A stretch of 64,000 nt of DNA from Heliophilum fasciatum (GCF_004341395.1 NZ_SLXT01000005.1:62001-126000), one strand, 5' to 3'; counted from the first letter of the stretch, positions 8,049 to 17,665 are shown. The notes: generated from the sequence alone by a model not told the origin. Translations and numbers: made by a program.

Positions 8049-10022
8049 ATGGGTGAATTATTAGAGCGCGTAAAATGTCCCGGTGATTTGCAGGAATTTT
8101 CTGCACAGGAGTTGGAGCAGCTAGCGCAGGAAATCCGCGAGCAATTGATTGAGACCATCGCTGTAACCGGCGGGCACTTAGCCCCCAACCTCGGTGTGGT
8201 CGAATTGACCCTGGCCATGCACCTGGTATTTTCGACGCCACAAGACAAAATTGTCTGGGATGTGGGCCATCAATCCTATGTTCATAAGTTGCTAACGGGT
8301 CGTCTGGAGCGCTTTTGCACACTTCGTCAGCATAACGGCATTGCCGGCTTTCCAAAACGCTCCGAAAGCATTCATGATACGATCAATACCGGACATAGTT
8401 CCACTTCCATATCGGCAGCGCTGGGACTGGCCTTTGCTCGGGATCTGCAAAACCAAAAGGGCGCTGTGATCACCGTGATCGGTGATGGTGCGCTGACCGG
8501 CGGCGTGGCCTTAGAAGCCCTGAATCATGCCGGTAATGTCAAAACCGATATGATTGTGGTTTTGAATGATAATGAAAAATCGATTGCGGACAATGTCGGT
8601 GCTTTATCGACGTACTTGACGCGGATGCGTACCGATCCGCGTTATTTTCGCAGCAAAGAAGATGTGGAAGAAACGCTTAGGCGGATTCCGACGATTGGCC
8701 CGCAAGTGTTAAAGGTATTGGAACGGGTCAAAGAAGGACTCAAACATATTGTCGTACCGGGACTTTTGTTTGAAGAATTGGGCTATGCTTATCTGGGGCC
8801 CATTGACGGACATAACTTGGAAGAACTGCGCAGTGTGATGCAGCGGGCCCGCAAAATCCGTGGTCCTGTGCTGATCCATGTGCTGACGAAAAAAGGAAAA
8901 GGGTACGGCCCGGCTGAAGCGAACCCATCGGCGTTTCACGGTGTGGGACCTTTTGATATTGCTACCGGCAAGGTGCATAAAACGGAAGGCCCCAAATCAT
9001 ACACGCAAGTTTTTGGCGAAACTTTGATGACCTTGGCCCGGCAAGATGAAAAAATTGTAGCGATTACCGCCGCCATGCCGGACGGCACAGGATTGACGCC
9101 CTTTGCCAAGGCGTTTCCGGCACGCTTTTTTGATGTGGGTATTGCCGAGCAACATGCCGTGACGATGGCTTCCGCCATGGCGCTGGAAGGGCTGAAGCCG
9201 GTGACGGCGATCTATTCGACCTTTATGCAGCGCGCCTACGATCAGGTCTTCCATGATGTATGTTTGCAAAAAGCGCCCGTCGTTTTGGCCATCGACCGCG
9301 GCGGTGTCGTTGGCGAAGATGGGGAGACCCATCATGGGCTCTTTGATTTTGCTTACCTCCGGCATATCCCGGAAATTGTTGTGATGGCGCCGAAAGATGA
9401 AAATGAACTGCAGCACATGATCTACACGGCCGTCGAATATCCCGGGCCGATTGCGGTGCGGTATCCTCGCGGTTCCGGTCTTGGCGTGCCCCTCGATCAA
9501 AAGCTGGAACGACTGCCCATCGGTAAAGCCGAAGTGCTGCGTCACGGCCAAGATGTGGCGCTGATTGCCATTGGTTCCATGGTCGCTGTGGCCCAAGAAG
9601 CAGCGGAACTGCTTTTGCAGGAAGGCATTCAAGCAACTGTCGTCAATGCCCGGTTTGTGAAACCTTTAGATGAAGCGACGCTGCTCAATGTGGCCCAGAA
9701 GGTCGGCCGGATCGTGACGATCGAAGAGCATGCCTTGGCCGGTGGCTTTGGCAGTGCGGTTCTGGAGTTGTTGGAGGATCATGGCGTCGCTTGTGCGGTG
9801 AAGCGCATCGGTGTACCTGATGAGTTTGTTCAGCATGGTGCCTCGTCGATTCTCCGTAAGGAATTAGGCTTAACGGCACAAAATGTGGCCCGGGAAGCGC
9901 AGAAGCTGGCTGGAACAACGCAGAAATTGGTCGATAGCGAAACGGCTGCTGTTTGTTATGCCACACCGCGCAAGGGTAACTTGGCGGCGGTGAAGATCGC
10001 TTTTCGGGGGGATAAGCGCTAG
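8049..10022 (+). CDS. dxs: 1-deoxy-D-xylulose-5-phosphate synthase
   Basis: First enzyme of the MEP isoprenoid pathway; condenses pyruvate and glyceraldehyde 3-phosphate with thiamine diphosphate. The 657-residue length is usual. The N-terminal domain has [30 protein letters not shown] and the thiamine diphosphate motif [15 protein letters not shown] to LNDNEKSI. The pyrimidine domain has [20 protein letters not shown], and the C-terminal transketolase domain runs from [11 protein letters not shown] to the end. ATG 8049 follows GAAGGGATC. The stop codon is immediately followed by the ATG of tlyA. With ispA upstream this forms a split isoprenoid locus. Confidence 0.95.
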   Translation: MGELLERVKCPGDLQEFSAQELEQLAQEIREQLIETIAVTGGHLAPNLGVVELTLAMHLVFSTPQDKIVWDVGHQSYVHKLLTGRLERFCTLRQHNGIAGFPKRSESIHDTINTGHSSTSISAALGLAFARDLQNQKGAVITVIGDGALTGGVALEALNHAGNVKTDMIVVLNDNEKSIADNVGALSTYLTRMRTDPRYFRSKEDVEETLRRIPTIGPQVLKVLERVKEGLKHIVVPGLLFEELGYAYLGPIDGHNLEELRSVMQRARKIRGPVLIHVLTKKGKGYGPAEANPSAFHGVGPFDIATGKVHKTEGPKSYTQVFGETLMTLARQDEKIVAITAAMPDGTGLTPFAKAFPARFFDVGIAEQHAVTMASAMALEGLKPVTAIYSTFMQRAYDQVFHDVCLQKAPVVLAIDRGGVVGEDGETHHGLFDFAYLRHIPEIVVMAPKDENELQHMIYTAVEYPGPIAVRYPRGSGLGVPLDQKLERLPIGKAEVLRHGQDVALIAIGSMVAVAQEAAELLLQEGIQATVVNARFVKPLDEATLLNVAQKVGRIVTIEEHALAGGFGSAVLELLEDHGVACAVKRIGVPDEFVQHGASSILRKELGLTAQNVAREAQKLAGTTQKLVDSETAAVCYATPRKGNLAAVKIAFRGDKR

Positions 10023-10838
10023 ATGGCCAAAAGTCGCTTGGATGTGTACCTTGTCGAACGAGGCTTGGTGCCTTCACGGGAAAAAGCGCGATCTTCGATT
10101 TTGGCGGGCATCGTTTTTGTCAACGGTCAACGGGTGGACAAGGCCGGCACGCTGATCGCTGATGATGCGACGGTCGTCGTAGCGGCCGATCCTTGCCCCT
10201 ACGTCAGCCGCGGCGGCTATAAACTGGCGCGGGCCATTGAAGTGTTTGGGCTGCAATTGGCCGGTAAGACCATGCTGGATATTGGCGCTTCCACCGGCGG
10301 TTTTACCGACGTAGCGCTGCAAAACGGTGCGGCCCGAGTGATCGCTGTGGATGTTGGCTATGGCCAACTGGCCTGGTCGTTGCGCTCCGATCCGCGCGTG
10401 CGCTGTCTGGAGCGAACCAATGTGCGCTATTTGACGCCGGACGATCTCGGGGAAACGGCGGAGATGGCGACCATCGATGTATCCTTTATTTCCCTTGCCA
10501 AAGTACTGCCGGCCGTGGCCAAACTGCTCACCTCGCCCGGTGAAGTGATGGCCTTGATCAAGCCGCAGTTTGAAGCGGGGCGGGAAAAGGTCGGGAAAAA
10601 AGGTGTTGTGCGCGATCCCCTGGTTCACCGTGAGGTCATCGGGCGGATCGTCGATTTTGCCGTTGAGCAGGGCTGGGCCGTTCGCGGACTGGATTATTCA
10701 CCGATTACAGGTCCGGAAGGCAATATTGAGTATCTTCTTTGGCTGCAGGTCCACGGGGAAGTTGCTGCGCCCACCGTTATCGATGAAGCTTCTATCGCTG
10801 ATGTGGTGACGCAGGCCCATGGGTGCCATCGCCAATAA
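10023..10838 (+). CDS. tlyA: TlyA family rRNA (cytidine-2'-O)-methyltransferase
   Basis: The 271-residue protein joins an S4 RNA-binding domain (residues 3-65, SRLDVYLVERGLVPSREKA) to an FtsJ-type Rossmann methyltransferase. The AdoMet loop is DIGASTGGFTDVAL, and the catalytic set appears in MATIDVSFISLAKVLP and LIKPQFEAGREKVGKKG. Members methylate 16S and 23S rRNA; older names such as haemolysin A are misleading. It starts directly at the dxs stop codon with no separate ribosome site other than GGGGG in the dxs end, so translation is probably coupled. A strong terminator follows. Confidence 0.9.
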   Translation: MAKSRLDVYLVERGLVPSREKARSSILAGIVFVNGQRVDKAGTLIADDATVVVAADPCPYVSRGGYKLARAIEVFGLQLAGKTMLDIGASTGGFTDVALQNGAARVIAVDVGYGQLAWSLRSDPRVRCLERTNVRYLTPDDLGETAEMATIDVSFISLAKVLPAVAKLLTSPGEVMALIKPQFEAGREKVGKKGVVRDPLVHREVIGRIVDFAVEQGWAVRGLDYSPITGPEGNIEYLLWLQVHGEVAAPTVIDEASIADVVTQAHGCHRQ

Positions 10839-10876
10839 GCAAAAAGACCCGGTGACGTACGTCCGGGTCTTTTTGC
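10839..10876 (+). terminator. Intrinsic terminator after tlyA
   Basis: A 14-base stem GCAAAAAGACCCGG / CCGGGTCTTTTTGC around a 10-base loop, with the T run in the right arm. Confidence 0.85.
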
Positions 10877-10963
10877 GTAGGTAGTGAAATGGCAGGTATT
10901 GGGGGACCTTTTGTAGAAGAATAGGCGGCAGCCCAAAGTCGAAGCAGGAGGCAAGGGCACGTA

Positions 10964-11413
10964 ATGGACGGTGGGCAAAGTTCCATAATGATTTGGTTGG
11001 TGATCGCCATGTTGGCGGGGGCGATCATCTTTGCCTTTCTCTATCGCCTCTATCGCCGCTGGCAAGGCTGGCGGCGGCGGCGGCGCGGCTGGGCCGGCGA
11101 GCGGCAAGCGGCAGCGCTGCTCATGGATCAGGGGTACCGGGTAACGGCAACGCAGCCGCCGGCTCGTATGACCGTGCGCATCGATGGTCAGCCTGTTCAA
11201 GTAGGGATCCGGGCCGATTATCTAGTTGAACGCCGGGGAAAACGTTTTGTCGCTGAAGTAAAGACAGGCCGGGGGGCACCGCGACCGACGCAAGGTGATA
11301 CAAGGCGACAACTGTTAGAGTATTCGCTGGCCTATCAGGTGGACGGTGTGCTGCTCGTCGATATGGAAAAGCAGGCGATTCACCGGATTGAATTTGAGTT
11401 TATGACCCGGTAA
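10964..11413 (+). CDS. Membrane-anchored PD-(D/E)XK nuclease-like protein
   Basis: The 149-residue product begins with one transmembrane helix (residues 9-28), followed by a strongly basic stretch WRRRRRGWAGERQAAALL and then a restriction-endonuclease-like core. The core shows GIRADYLVERRGKRFVAEVK (Asp, then Glu-x-Lys), preceded by a helix with Glu (GERQAAALL) and followed by RRQLLEYSLAYQVDGVLLVD, as in PD-(D/E)XK families. It resembles the YraN/Holliday-resolvase-like fold but is tethered to the membrane. ATG 10964 follows AGGAGGC. It lies between tlyA and nadK on the same strand. Substrate and role are unknown; the nuclease reading rests on motif order only. Confidence 0.6.
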   Translation: MDGGQSSIMIWLVIAMLAGAIIFAFLYRLYRRWQGWRRRRRGWAGERQAAALLMDQGYRVTATQPPARMTVRIDGQPVQVGIRADYLVERRGKRFVAEVKTGRGAPRPTQGDTRRQLLEYSLAYQVDGVLLVDMEKQAIHRIEFEFMTR

Positions 11414-11455
11414 ACCAAGAGGGATGACCGGAGGGTAAAGAAAGAAGGGCAATTC

Positions 11456-12307
11456 ATGGTAACAGTAGGTGTGGTCGTCAACGAAGAAAAACCGCTGGCA
11501 CAGCAGGTTGCCGATGAGATGGCCCGGTGGTTTGCGACGCGGCAAGTACAGATGGGGATTCCCTTGACGAATGTTAATCAACTGGTGATGGCACCGACGG
11601 AGAAGTTGAAAGAAGTGCTGGCGCCGGTGCAATGGGTCGTCGCGCTGGGCGGTGACGGCACTCTGCTGAACACGGCTCGTCTGGTGGCGCCGCTGGGGAT
11701 TCCGGTGTTGGGGGTCAATCTGGGGCGGCTCGGTTTTCTAACGGAGATTGACGTGGCTGACCTTTTTTCGACGCTGGAGCGCATGTTACAAGGGGACTAT
11801 CAAATTGAAGAACGCATGATGCTGCAAGCGCAGATTCGCCATGAAGGGGAACTGGGTCCGGTTTTTTATGCGCTCAATGACGTAGCGATAACGAAAGGTT
11901 CTCATCCGCGGATGATCCGGCTGGAAACGTCAATCGGTAACGATGTGGTGTCGACCTATTCGTCCGATGGCTTGCTGATTTCTTCACCGACGGGGTCGAC
12001 GGCCTATTCACTTTCGGCAGGCGGGCCGATTCTTTCCCCCGATGTGCACGCGCTACTGCTGACCTATCTTTGTCCTCACGTTATGGATGCCCGGCCGCTG
12101 GTGGTAGCCGAAGATCAAACGGTGCAAGTTGCCGTACTGACGCCGCATATGCAGGGCATGGTGTTTTTTGACGGACAACCGGGGATTCCGCTGGTCAGCG
12201 GCGATGAAGTGATCGTGAAAAAAGCGCCCTTTACCTGTAAGCTGATCAAAACAGCCGGCCGCAGTTTTTTTCAAATTTTGCGGAATAAAATGCAGCAAGG
12301 AAGATAG
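11456..12307 (+). CDS. nadK: NAD kinase
   Basis: Phosphorylates NAD+ to NADP+ in the cytoplasm. The diagnostic loop GGDGTLLNTARL (about residues 65-76) is followed by GVNLGRLGFLTEID and, in the beta-sandwich domain, SSPTGSTAYSLSAGGPI. The 283-residue length is normal. ATG 11456 is preceded by GAAGG. The stop codon lies two bases from the next gene, so it heads the run nadK-mnmM-argR-recN, the order usually found in clostridia. Confidence 0.94.
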   Translation: MVTVGVVVNEEKPLAQQVADEMARWFATRQVQMGIPLTNVNQLVMAPTEKLKEVLAPVQWVVALGGDGTLLNTARLVAPLGIPVLGVNLGRLGFLTEIDVADLFSTLERMLQGDYQIEERMMLQAQIRHEGELGPVFYALNDVAITKGSHPRMIRLETSIGNDVVSTYSSDGLLISSPTGSTAYSLSAGGPILSPDVHALLLTYLCPHVMDARPLVVAEDQTVQVAVLTPHMQGMVFFDGQPGIPLVSGDEVIVKKAPFTCKLIKTAGRSFFQILRNKMQQGR

Positions 12308-12309
12308 CG

Positions 12310-12960
12310 ATGACGAAGCTTAGTTCTGCGGTGGCCTGGGCGCAGCAGTTGCTGGCTGAGCGGGTGGGGCCTGGTGATTTTGTCATTGACGGAACGGCCG
12401 GCAACGGCTATGATACGGAGTTTCTGGCCCATCAGGTGCTGCCCGGAGGGCTGATCTGGGCGGTGGATGTGCAGGCCCAGGCGATTGCATCGACGGCAAG
12501 CCGCTTAGCTGCCGACGGTCTGCTGCCACGGGTGGCATCGCTGGAGCAGGTGCCGGCTGCGGAATTGGTGTTGCCGGGGATCCAGTTACTCGAAGGCGAT
12601 CATGGCGCGGTCGGTCGCTGCCTACAGGCAACAGCGGGGTTGCGGCCACGCTTACAGGCAGCGGTCATGAATCTTGGCTATTTGCCGGGCGGCGATCATG
12701 CCGTGGTGACGCAGGCGGCATCGACGATCGCTTTTTTGGAGGAACTGGCGGCGGACCTGCAGATCGGCGGGCGCTTGGTTGTAGTCGTTTATGTGGGTCA
12801 TCCCGGCGGTCAGGACGAGGCGCAGGCCGTCGAACGGTGGTGGTCAGAGCGGCCGGCCAAGGCCTGGGATACGGCACGGCTCACCTTTCCCAATCGTCGC
12901 GGCGAACCGCCTTATGTACTGGCAGCCGAGAAAAAACGGGAAGGCGGTGAGGCGCGATGA
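12310..12960 (+). CDS. mnmM: Class I SAM-dependent methyltransferase of the YtqB/MnmM family
   Basis: The 216-residue protein has the AdoMet motif FVIDGTAGNGYDTEFLA, then VDVQAQAIASTASRL, and the family signature VMNLGYLPGGDHAVVT followed by VVVVYVGHPGGQDEAQAV. YtqB homologues (MnmM) methylate 5-aminomethyl-2-thiouridine at the tRNA wobble position; the assignment here rests on the NLGYLPGGD and GHxGGxxE motifs. The start codon comes two bases after nadK, and the end overlaps argR by four bases (ATGA), so the genes are coupled. Confidence 0.8.
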   Translation: MTKLSSAVAWAQQLLAERVGPGDFVIDGTAGNGYDTEFLAHQVLPGGLIWAVDVQAQAIASTASRLAADGLLPRVASLEQVPAAELVLPGIQLLEGDHGAVGRCLQATAGLRPRLQAAVMNLGYLPGGDHAVVTQAASTIAFLEELAADLQIGGRLVVVVYVGHPGGQDEAQAVERWWSERPAKAWDTARLTFPNRRGEPPYVLAAEKKREGGEAR

Positions 12961-13415
12961 AGGGCAAACGCCAGCGCATGATTGTGGAATTGATCCAAAC
13001 GGAAATAATCGGTACGCAGGAAGAGTTAGCCCTACGCCTGCGTGAGCGCGGGTTAGAAGCCGCCCAAGCAACAGTGTCCCGGGATATTAAGGAACTTGGT
13101 TTATGTAAAGTCCCGATCTCCAAAGATGAATCACGCTATGCTTTGCCGGCCGATCCGGCGCCTCGCGTCTCCGAGCGCTTGCGGGGTCTGCTCCGTGATA
13201 CGGTGACGCAGGTTGACTACAGCGTGAACTTGGTCGTTGTGCATACCTTGCCGGGACATGCCCATGCGGTGGCGGCTGCTTTTGACAGCAGTCATTGGGA
13301 AGAAGTTATCGGTACGGTGGCCGGTGATGACACGATTTTGTTAGTTGTCAAGCCCTTGGAAGCGGTGGAAGGGCTGGTAGCCAAGATCAATGGATGGCTT
13401 CATGATGAGAGCTAG
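12957..13415 (+). CDS. argR: Arginine repressor ArgR
   Basis: A hexameric arginine-responsive regulator. The N-terminal winged helix is clear (TQEELALRLRERG, ATVSRDIKELGL), and the C-terminal oligomerisation and arginine domain carries HTLPGHAHAVAAAFD and GTVAGDDTILLV with the two Asp residues that contact arginine. It has 152 residues, typical length. It overlaps mnmM by four bases and precedes recN by 16, as in many Firmicutes; no arginine biosynthesis genes lie in this window. Confidence 0.93.
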   Translation: MKGKRQRMIVELIQTEIIGTQEELALRLRERGLEAAQATVSRDIKELGLCKVPISKDESRYALPADPAPRVSERLRGLLRDTVTQVDYSVNLVVVHTLPGHAHAVAAAFDSSHWEEVIGTVAGDDTILLVVKPLEAVEGLVAKINGWLHDES

Positions 13416-13431
13416 GTAAGGAGGGACAGCA

Positions 13432-15123
13432 GTGCTCGCGAGGCTGCGTGTAGAGAATTTTGCTTTGATCGAAGAGGCAGAACTGGAACTGACCGATGGG
13501 TTGAACTTGATCACCGGTGAAACAGGAGCAGGAAAATCGCTGTTGATCGATGCCGTCGGTCTGTTGATCGGTGGCCGTGCAACACCGGATGTGGTGCGCA
13601 GCGGGGCGGCAAAAGCACGGGTAGAAGGTTTTTTTCGCATTTCTCTGCCGTCGTTAATCCAGGAATTAACTGAACTGGGTTTGGAGATCGATGAGGGAGA
13701 ACTGCTGTTGACGCGGGAAGTGGCGGCCGGCGGTAAAAGTGCTTGTCGGATCAATGGGCGCACTGTGCCCGGTGGCTTTTTTCGTGATGTGGGCAGCCGC
13801 TTGATCGACTTACAGGGCCAGCATGAGCAGCAATCGCTGATGAACAGTCGTAAACATCGCCTGCTGCTGGATCGCTTGGCCGGAAGTGACGGAGAAGCGG
13901 CGCTGGCGACGGTGGCCGAAGCGTACCGGACGCTATCGCAGGTGGAGGCTGAATTAGGTCGCCTGCAAGGCGATGAACGGGAGCGTATACAGCGCCAAGA
14001 TCTGCTGATGTACCAGATCAAAGAGATCGATGAGGCAGCGCTTGTTCCGGGCGAAGAAGAGGAACTCTTGGCAGAACGCAAGCGATTGCAGAATATGGAA
14101 AAGTTGTTGCGCCAGACCGAAGAAGCCTATGCGCTGTTATCGGGCGACATGGGCGGTGGCGTCCTGGCGGCCTTGGGACGGGCACGAACGGCGCTTGTAG
14201 AGGCGGCCTCTTATGATGAGGCGCTGGCGCCGGTGGCCACGAATCTGGAGGCTGCTTATTACCAGGTGGAAGACGTAACGGAACGGGTACGTGATTACCG
14301 GGAGGAATGGGACGGTTCGTCGGGGCGCTTGGATGAAGTGGAAGAGCGCCTTGATTTGTTGCGCCGTCTCAAACGCAAATACGGTGCGTCCGTCGATGAG
14401 TTGCTGCTCTATCGCCGGCAAGCGGCGATGGAACTGGAGACGCTGTCCAGCAGCGAAGAGCGCTGCACTGCGCTGCTCGCCGAGTTGGAAAAGTACCGTG
14501 CTCTTTACGATCAGGCGGCGGACAAGCTGTCGCTCTTGCGCCAGGCCGTAGCGGAAAAGTTGGCCTCTGGCATTGGGGCCGAATTGGCCTTTTTGGGCAT
14601 GAAGCACGCGCGGTTACATGTGCAACTGACCAAGCGGAGCGAACCAGCACTGCACGGCGCGGAAGAAGTTGAGTTTTTGTTTTCGCCCAACCTGGGTGAA
14701 CCGCCGAAACCGCTGGCGAAAATCGCCTCCGGCGGTGAACTGGCCCGGGTGTTGCTGGCATTTAAAGTATTGCTGGCGCAGGTCGAAGGCATTCCTTCGT
14801 TGGTTTTTGACGAGATCGACACCGGTGTGGGCGGCCAAGCACTGCAAGCAGTGGCCCAAAAGATGGGTGAGGTCAGCCGCAATGTGCAGGTGCTTTGTGT
14901 GACCCACTCACCGCAGATCGCTGCCTATGGCGATCTTCATTTTAAGATTTATAAGCTTGTCCAGGGTGAGCGCACACGCACGCAGATCGAGCCGTTGCCG
15001 GAGTCGGAGCGGATCAAAGAATTGGCGCGCATGCTCGGCGGTGATCTCGTCACGGATCTGACGTACCGTCACGCCGATGAGATGTACCGGCGGGCGCGGG
15101 TGATGATCGGCGCCTGGGCATAA
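13432..15123 (+). CDS. recN: DNA repair protein RecN
   Basis: An SMC-like ATPase that acts on double-strand breaks. Walker A is GETGAGKSLLIDAVGLLIGG near residue 30, the middle is a long coiled coil (about residues 150-370), and the C-terminal half supplies the signature IASGGELARVLLAFK and Walker B LVFDEIDTGVGG, followed by VLCVTHSPQIA. Length is 563 residues. GTG 13432 follows AAGGAGGG. It ends the nadK-mnmM-argR-recN unit, closed by a terminator before spoIVB. Confidence 0.95.
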   Translation: MLARLRVENFALIEEAELELTDGLNLITGETGAGKSLLIDAVGLLIGGRATPDVVRSGAAKARVEGFFRISLPSLIQELTELGLEIDEGELLLTREVAAGGKSACRINGRTVPGGFFRDVGSRLIDLQGQHEQQSLMNSRKHRLLLDRLAGSDGEAALATVAEAYRTLSQVEAELGRLQGDERERIQRQDLLMYQIKEIDEAALVPGEEEELLAERKRLQNMEKLLRQTEEAYALLSGDMGGGVLAALGRARTALVEAASYDEALAPVATNLEAAYYQVEDVTERVRDYREEWDGSSGRLDEVEERLDLLRRLKRKYGASVDELLLYRRQAAMELETLSSSEERCTALLAELEKYRALYDQAADKLSLLRQAVAEKLASGIGAELAFLGMKHARLHVQLTKRSEPALHGAEEVEFLFSPNLGEPPKPLAKIASGGELARVLLAFKVLLAQVEGIPSLVFDEIDTGVGGQALQAVAQKMGEVSRNVQVLCVTHSPQIAAYGDLHFKIYKLVQGERTRTQIEPLPESERIKELARMLGGDLVTDLTYRHADEMYRRARVMIGAWA

Positions 15124-15137
15124 CGAAATCTTTGGAG

Positions 15138-15174
15138 AAGGGACCATTCCCGTTGGGGGAAGGTCCTTTTTTTT
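15138..15174 (+). terminator. Intrinsic terminator after recN
   Basis: The stem GGACC-A-TTCCC / GGGGGAA-GGTCC with one bulge is followed by eight T residues. Confidence 0.8.
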
Positions 15175-15229
15175 ATGGACTTGTGCTTGCCGGCGAAAAA
15201 GGTCTTGGGGGAAGTTCCACGGGTTCTCG

Positions 15230-15260
15230 GGATATCCATCGGGGGATCACGGAAAAAGTA
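15230..15260 (+). promoter_or_regulatory. Putative forespore (SigF/SigG-type) promoter of spoIVB
   Basis: The -10 GGAAAAAGTA (15251-15260) fits the SigF pattern GGnnAnAnTR exactly. The -35 GGATA (15230-15234) matches GYATA at four of five positions; the spacer is 16 bases where 15 is usual. In Bacillus, spoIVB is transcribed by forespore sigma factors, which agrees. Confidence 0.4.
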
Positions 15261-15294
15261 ACGGTGTTGCGATCAAAGTCTGATGGAGGTGGGC

Positions 15295-16716
15295 ATGGGG
15301 AAAATTCGACTGCGTCATGTGATCGCCTGGATCGTGGTGCTCTCTGTGATTGGCTTGAGCTTATCGGAGGAAGCGCTAAGTTTATGGACAACGCCGTCGC
15401 AATTTCGTACGACGGTAGATGCTAGCGAACAATGGCAGCGAAAGTTTCCTGAGCGATTATTACGTCATGTAACCATGGAAATGCACCGGGTTCATCCCGG
15501 TGGAACATCACCGGTCACGAATGGTGATGCAAGTGACGGGATTGCAGCCTCGACGATGGAACAAACGGGACGCTATCAAGTCACGCTGCGCTGGCTGGGC
15601 TTTTTGCCGGTCAAACAAATGACTGTTGATGTGGTGCCGCCGGTTCGCTTGCTGCCGGGCGGCCAGTCGATCGGTGTGATGCTCCACGCGCAAGGTGTGA
15701 TCGTGGTCGGTCAAGCGCCGATCATCGATGAGCAAGGGCAAAAGCAGTATCCGGCCAAAGCAAGCGGGTTAGCTGTTGGCGATGTGATTCAAAAAGTCGG
15801 CGGCCAGTGGGTTCATTCCGATGCCGAACTGGCTCGGGTCATTGATGAGGCCGGTAAAAAGGGCGGTCTTGTCGATATCGAATATGTCCGCCACGGTGAA
15901 ACCTTGCGCGGACAAGTGACGCCGGTGCGCTGTGGTGAAACCAAACGCTTTCGCGTGGGGTTGTTTGTCCGTGACCGCGCCGCCGGTGTGGGGACGCTGA
16001 CCTTTTACGATCCTGCTTCCGGTCTCTACGGTGCGCTTGGCCACGTGATCAATGACGCTGATACGAATCAGCGGATCGATGTGGCGGAGGGCCGCGTGAT
16101 CCCAGCATGGATCAAGGGGATCCAACCGGGAAGACAAGGAATGCCGGGCGAAAAGATCGGTATCTTTCAGGAAGAAGAGTCGGCACGATTTAACGGCACG
16201 ATCCTGCGAAATACGTCCGTCGGTATTTTCGGGCGCATGAGCGGCAAGGTGACCAATACGCTGTACCAGGAGCCGTTGCCGATTGCGCTGGCATCACAAG
16301 TGCGTGAGGGGCCCGCAGAGATTTTGACGGTCGTTGACGGTGAGCAGATTGAACGCTTTACCATTGAGATTGAACGGGTATTGTTGAATCGCAGCGACGG
16401 CAAGGGATTGGTAATTCGTGTGACCGATCAGCGCTTGTTGCAGACAACAGGCGGCATCATTCAAGGCATGAGCGGCAGCCCGATCATTCAGGACGGACGA
16501 CTGGTCGGCGCGGTCAGTCACGTGTTTGTCAATTCGCCGACGACGGGTTATGGATCACTGATCGAAAAAATGGTAGAAGAATCAGGCTTATGGCAGTCGG
16601 GAGAGCGACAAGTGGGGGTTTTGCCGTTGAGGCAAAACTTTTTTTTTAGGTTTCCCTGGAAGCGACAAAAAAATTTTATGGCAGAAAAGCCGTTTATGCT
16701 TTATAAACATACATAA
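15295..16716 (+). CDS. spoIVB: SpoIVB peptidase
   Basis: A forespore-secreted serine peptidase (family S55) that triggers SigK activation across the spore membranes. I chose ATG 15295, which follows GGAGGTGGGC; an ATG four codons upstream overlaps that site. A signal anchor (residues 8-27) is followed by a PDZ domain with GLAVGDVIQKVGGQWV and the S55 domain with ALGHVINDAD (His) and IIQGMSGSPIIQDG (Ser). The family normally stops soon after GYGSLIEKMVEESG. Here the frame continues about 32 residues through a perfect intrinsic terminator (16618-16647) to TAA 16716, giving 473 residues with a Phe/Lys-rich tail. The tail looks like stop loss. It precedes spo0A, as in nearly all spore formers. 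Confidence 0.92.
   Translation: MGKIRLRHVIAWIVVLSVIGLSLSEEALSLWTTPSQFRTTVDASEQWQRKFPERLLRHVTMEMHRVHPGGTSPVTNGDASDGIAASTMEQTGRYQVTLRWLGFLPVKQMTVDVVPPVRLLPGGQSIGVMLHAQGVIVVGQAPIIDEQGQKQYPAKASGLAVGDVIQKVGGQWVHSDAELARVIDEAGKKGGLVDIEYVRHGETLRGQVTPVRCGETKRFRVGLFVRDRAAGVGTLTFYDPASGLYGALGHVINDADTNQRIDVAEGRVIPAWIKGIQPGRQGMPGEKIGIFQEEESARFNGTILRNTSVGIFGRMSGKVTNTLYQEPLPIALASQVREGPAEILTVVDGEQIERFTIEIERVLLNRSDGKGLVIRVTDQRLLQTTGGIIQGMSGSPIIQDGRLVGAVSHVFVNSPTTGYGSLIEKMVEESGLWQSGERQVGVLPLRQNFFFRFPWKRQKNFMAEKPFMLYKHT
16618..16647 (+). terminator. Intrinsic terminator inside the 3' end of spoIVB
   Basis: A perfect 8-base stem GTTTTGCC / GGCAAAAC with a five-base loop and nine T residues. It lies about 70 bases before the spoIVB stop codon, so the frame reads through it. 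Confidence 0.8.
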
Positions 16717-16806
16717 AGGCAGAAAAATGCGCGGGAGAAAGCAAAGTTGCTGGCATTAAATGTAAAAATATTGGGCTTTTTTGGGAACGGTTTTTCCGAT
16801 CCCTCG

Positions 16807-16835
16807 GAAGGATATCCCTTGGTGGTGTCGAAAAA
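16807..16835 (+). promoter_or_regulatory. SigH-type promoter and Spo0A box of spo0A
   Basis: GAAGGATAT (16807-16815) fits the SigH -35 RnAGGAwww exactly. Eleven bases later GTCGAAAAA (16827-16835) fits the -10 RnnGAATww with one mismatch. A Spo0A box TGTCGAA (16826-16832) overlaps the -10. SigH transcription and Spo0A autoregulation of spo0A are known in Bacillus. The same arrangement is found before spoIIA at 29079. Confidence 0.6.
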
Positions 16836-16871
16836 CTAGTGCAGTGAAAATTCTGGGAGGCGGTTACAATA

Positions 16872-17654
16872 ATGGCAAATCGAATTCGGATCCTACTCGC
16901 TGATGATAACAAGGAATTTTGTGATATACTGCGCGAGTATGTCAGTACGCAGGAGGATATGGATCTGGTGGCAGTTGCCAGCCATGGTCAAGAAGCGGTA
17001 CAGTTGATTCAGCAACATACCGTTGATGTGATTATTTTAGACATTATTATGCCCCATTTAGATGGAATCGGTGTACTGGAGCGCATGGGTACCATGAACT
17101 TAAGCCAACGGCCGCGGACGATTATTCTGACGGCTTTTGGTCAGGAGTCCCTTACCCACCGGGCCGTGCAATTGGGCGCAGACTATTTCATCTTAAAACC
17201 CTTTGATCTGACCATCCTCGGTAACCGCATTCGCCAGTTAGTTAGTGGTTTTACCCCTGTGTTTGTTTCTGCACCCACCTACATGCCGGTTACGCGCACC
17301 CGTAACATGGATGTGGAGGTTACCAACATCATTCATCAGATGGGTGTGCCAGCTCACATCAAAGGCTATCAGTATTTGCGCGATGCGATCATCATGGTGG
17401 TTGATCAAGTAACGCTGCTCGGGGCGATTACCAAGGAACTTTACCCCATGATCGCGCAAAAATACATGACGACCCCTTCGCGGGTGGAGCGGGCAATCCG
17501 TCATGCGATTGAACTGGCCTGGGATCGGGGCAATGTGGAGATGATGTCGAAGTTTTTTGGCTACACGATCGATATTGAGCGGGGCAAGCCGACGAACAGC
17601 GAATTTATCGCCATGGTCGCCGACAAGCTACGGCTGGAGCAAAAAGTAGGATAA
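16872..17654 (+). CDS. spo0A: Sporulation master response regulator Spo0A
   Basis: The phosphorylation-activated transcription factor that commits the cell to sporulation. The receiver domain (residues 1-125) has the acidic pair Asp11-Asp12, the phosphoacceptor Asp57 in [12 protein letters not shown], a Thr in IILTAFGQ and Lys in YFILKPFD. The C-terminal Spo0A domain (about 150-260) includes [10 protein letters not shown] and the recognition helix region [20 protein letters not shown]. Length is 260 residues. ATG 16872 follows GGGAGGCGG. No sensor kinase or phosphorelay gene adjoins it; its promoter carries a Spo0A box. Confidence 0.97.
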   Translation: MANRIRILLADDNKEFCDILREYVSTQEDMDLVAVASHGQEAVQLIQQHTVDVIILDIIMPHLDGIGVLERMGTMNLSQRPRTIILTAFGQESLTHRAVQLGADYFILKPFDLTILGNRIRQLVSGFTPVFVSAPTYMPVTRTRNMDVEVTNIIHQMGVPAHIKGYQYLRDAIIMVVDQVTLLGAITKELYPMIAQKYMTTPSRVERAIRHAIELAWDRGNVEMMSKFFGYTIDIERGKPTNSEFIAMVADKLRLEQKVG

Positions 17655-17665
17655 AAGATGATGGT

